Assembly: GCA_963691905.1 (NCBI GenBank)
Contig: OY829891.1
Location: 310,001-374,000, forward strand
Direction: 5' to 3'
Length of the DNA: 64,000 nucleotides
From: QGON01 sp963691905
Lineage (GTDB): Bacteria > Pseudomonadota > Gammaproteobacteria > Chromatiales > Chromatiaceae
Of this stretch, positions 62,482 through 64,000 are shown piece by piece; positions within the stretch are counted from its first letter, which is position 1, and each line of letters starts with the position of its first letter. The position numbers and the translations under genes were made by a program. A model generated the notes under the pieces. It was not told the origin of the DNA. It saw nothing but the letters and a program-made list of their open reading frames with translations, and did no database searches.

Positions 62482-64000
62482 TTATTGCAACAGCAGAACT
62501 GCACTGCCGAGCAGCGCGGCGCAGTTGGCTTTTACCACCGTAGCGGTGCGTCCCGGTTCACAATCGGCACCACAGGCGATCAGCAGGTCGGTGAGTTGAT
62601 CCAGCTCGGCGCGCACATCTGTTTCACTGGGCTGGTCTGCCAGACCACCACCCAGCATCCGCGTCATCAAGGGATCGAGCATCAAATCTCGACTGGTGGT
62701 AAAAGCGCTCTGCGGCTCGCTGTCGAATGGGAAGTTGGGGAAGTAGCCGCTACGCAATGCAGGATCCTCCACCAGAGCATTACAGTATTCGATCGCCAAC
62801 TGTGACACCGCCACCTGATGGGCGGAGAGGAAGCCCCCGATGGTCTCAATCGCCGGCAGTTGCTGTTTGACACTCTCGAAGGTGGCGCTCACCTCCGGGA
62901 GGGTCGAACTGACACCGGTCAGCGCTGCCATACTGGCGTTGATCTCATCAAAAGTGCGCAGACCAATCACCGATTGCGGCTCGCCATCGGCAGGGGGTGG
63001 CGGGGCCAGGGGCAGCGGCTCGGTATAGACGTTACTCTGGCTGCCAAGCTGTTCGAAAGTGAGGAAGAATTCATCCCCCGCCACGCCCAACTCACTGGCG
63101 ATCGCCGTTCCAAGTGGCGAAAGCAGTTGGCCCTGTTCGGCCGAATAGGCGCTGCCTCCAAGGGTGAGATCGAGATTGTCGTAGGCCTGTCCCACCTCCA
63201 CCTCGCGACCATTCATACCGAGGCGCATACCGATTAGGGGGAGACTCGAGGGTTGCACCCCCACGTCCAGACTGATGAACCGGGGCTGGTTGAAGAGGTA
63301 GCTGTAGCTATCGTACTGGGTGACTTCGAACAATATGTAGCTCTCCGGCAAACCCACCAACTCACTCACGCTGAACAGCAGGAAGTACTTCTCTCCCACT
63401 CCGGCCGCCAGGTTACGGTCGATCTGCTCAGGCGTGAGGGTGCGATTGTGGATCGCCAGCATTCTTACCTTGCCCTGCCAGGGACGGTTTCCCGAAACCT
63501 CGTTACCCAGCACCAGCGCGAAGGTGTCATCCCAATCGTTCAGGTCGCCACCCGGAATCGGGTCGAGATCATCGGTGAAGCGACCATTGACGTAGATGCT
63601 CCGACCATTCACCGGGTCGAAGGTGATCACCACATGCTGCTCTGTGGCCTGCAGGCGTTCGTCTGCATCCGCAGTGGAGAGCGCAGGTTCACCATTCGCT
63701 CCGGTCTGGTTGGAACGCTGCAGAAAGTCGTAGTTATAGCGGGTCTGGCCCAGGGTAAAGTTGCGGGTATCGGTGCCGCCGGAATAACTGACGATACGGG
63801 CCGGTCCCTCCTGGGTCACATTGGCCGGCACTACCCAGGCCTCGATGGTGTATTCACCAGTGGCCTGAATCAGCTCATTCAACTTGCTGCTGGCGCCAGT
63901 GGAACCCTGTGCCTTGCCGCCGCTGAACTCCAACCCCCAGCCGCCGACCCAGGCCACTTCGCCACTGAGAGTCAGATTGAGTCCCGGCTCCACGCCGCTG
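62482..64000 (-). CDS. LamG/concanavalin-like domain protein, 5' end outside window
   Basis: The frame is open to the right window edge (the last complete codons read S, G, V, E, P, G), so the start lies beyond it. At least 505 residues are visible. Near the visible N-terminal part is a laminin-G-like domain: SKLNELIQATGEYTIEAWVV, then DERLQATEQHVVITFDPVNG and VRMLAIHNRTLTPEQIDRNL. Its C-terminal region contains CNALVEDPALRSGYFPNFPF and ends in SAVLLLQ with two nearby cysteines (ACGADCEPG). LamG domains bind carbohydrates or proteins. Probably the surface-exposed member of the operon. Confidence 0.85.
   Translation of the reverse strand, partial: SGVEPGLNLTLSGEVAWVGGWGLEFSGGKAQGSTGASSKLNELIQATGEYTIEAWVVPANVTQEGPARIVSYSGGTDTRNFTLGQTRYNYDFLQRSNQTGANGEPALSTADADERLQATEQHVVITFDPVNGRSIYVNGRFTDDLDPIPGGDLNDWDDTFALVLGNEVSGNRPWQGKVRMLAIHNRTLTPEQIDRNLAAGVGEKYFLLFSVSELVGLPESYILFEVTQYDSYSYLFNQPRFISLDVGVQPSSLPLIGMRLGMNGREVEVGQAYDNLDLTLGGSAYSAEQGQLLSPLGTAIASELGVAGDEFFLTFEQLGSQSNVYTEPLPLAPPPPADGEPQSVIGLRTFDEINASMAALTGVSSTLPEVSATFESVKQQLPAIETIGGFLSAHQVAVSQLAIEYCNALVEDPALRSGYFPNFPFDSEPQSAFTTSRDLMLDPLMTRMLGGGLADQPSETDVRAELDQLTDLLIACGADCEPGRTATVVKANCAALLGSAVLLLQ

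Noticed and set aside
63880..63930. STGAS stretch in the LamG protein as an ApbE flavinylation site
   Set aside because: The required aspartate three residues before the S/T is missing and the stretch lies within a LamG fold, so a chance match is likelier.

Overview
The window looks like a chromosomal segment of a sulfur-oxidising gammaproteobacterium. Clues are a stand-alone soxB thiosulfohydrolase beside a tetrathionate-type (TtrS/TtrR-like) sensor pair, a small Gly/Pro/Tyr-rich secreted protein resembling sulfur-globule proteins, and ordinary gammaproteobacterial genes (fabI, tex, yceH, nemA, psd, yadG/yadH, ypfJ, yjgR). Free-living or symbiotic Chromatiales-like sulfur oxidisers fit best; no marker present fixes the genus. 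Coding is dense, and the intergenic gaps are full of dispersed palindromic repeats of several families.

Layout. 1-6.7 kb, accessory and secreted: two tandem, intact copies of a DUF4157 (eCIS-core) double-zincin protein, the first running off the left edge; a broken DUF4062 gene at the duplication junction; a TIR-domain protein; an astacin-like metallopeptidase. 6.9-13.6 kb: a peptide ABC importer operon read leftwards (binding protein, two permeases, fused double ATPase). 13.9-20.6 kb: fabI, soxB, the TtrRS-like pair and a conserved unknown. 20.8-27.0 kb: tex, the sulfur-globule-like protein, ypfJ with a DUF2780 gene, and the HerA-like ATPase yjgR. 27.0-33.2 kb, a mobile and repeat-rich zone: a REP-associated tyrosine transposase (RAYT) flanked by 98-bp palindromes that recur through the zone, a complete IS66-family element with an exact 8-bp target duplication, three small unknown genes, and a tRNA gene with a UCA anticodon. 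33.4-43.2 kb: yceH, nemA, a yadGH exporter, a ParA ATPase coupled to a CHAD (polyphosphate-binding) protein, an Hsp20 with a sigma-32-like promoter, and an aminotransferase / SCO-like / psd operon. 43.3-50.7 kb: two paralogous secreted multidomain surface proteins (1,682 and about 678 residues), with a strong terminator hairpin between them.

51.0-64.0 kb: a leftward run of twelve tightly packed genes that continues off the right edge. It encodes a LamG-domain protein, a Tat-exported DUF1501-like protein, a small periplasmic protein, three TPR or coiled-coil envelope proteins (two of them lipoproteins), a small exported protein, one ExbB/TolQ/MotA and two ExbD/TolR subunits, an AgmX/PglI-type TonB-like protein, and the flavin transferase ApbE. 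One ExbB, two ExbD, an AgmX-like linker and TPR lipoproteins recall the Agl-Glt trans-envelope machine of Myxococcus. I regard this as the best candidate for an undescribed system here. The RAYT/REP island, the UCA tRNA and the ParA-CHAD pair come next.
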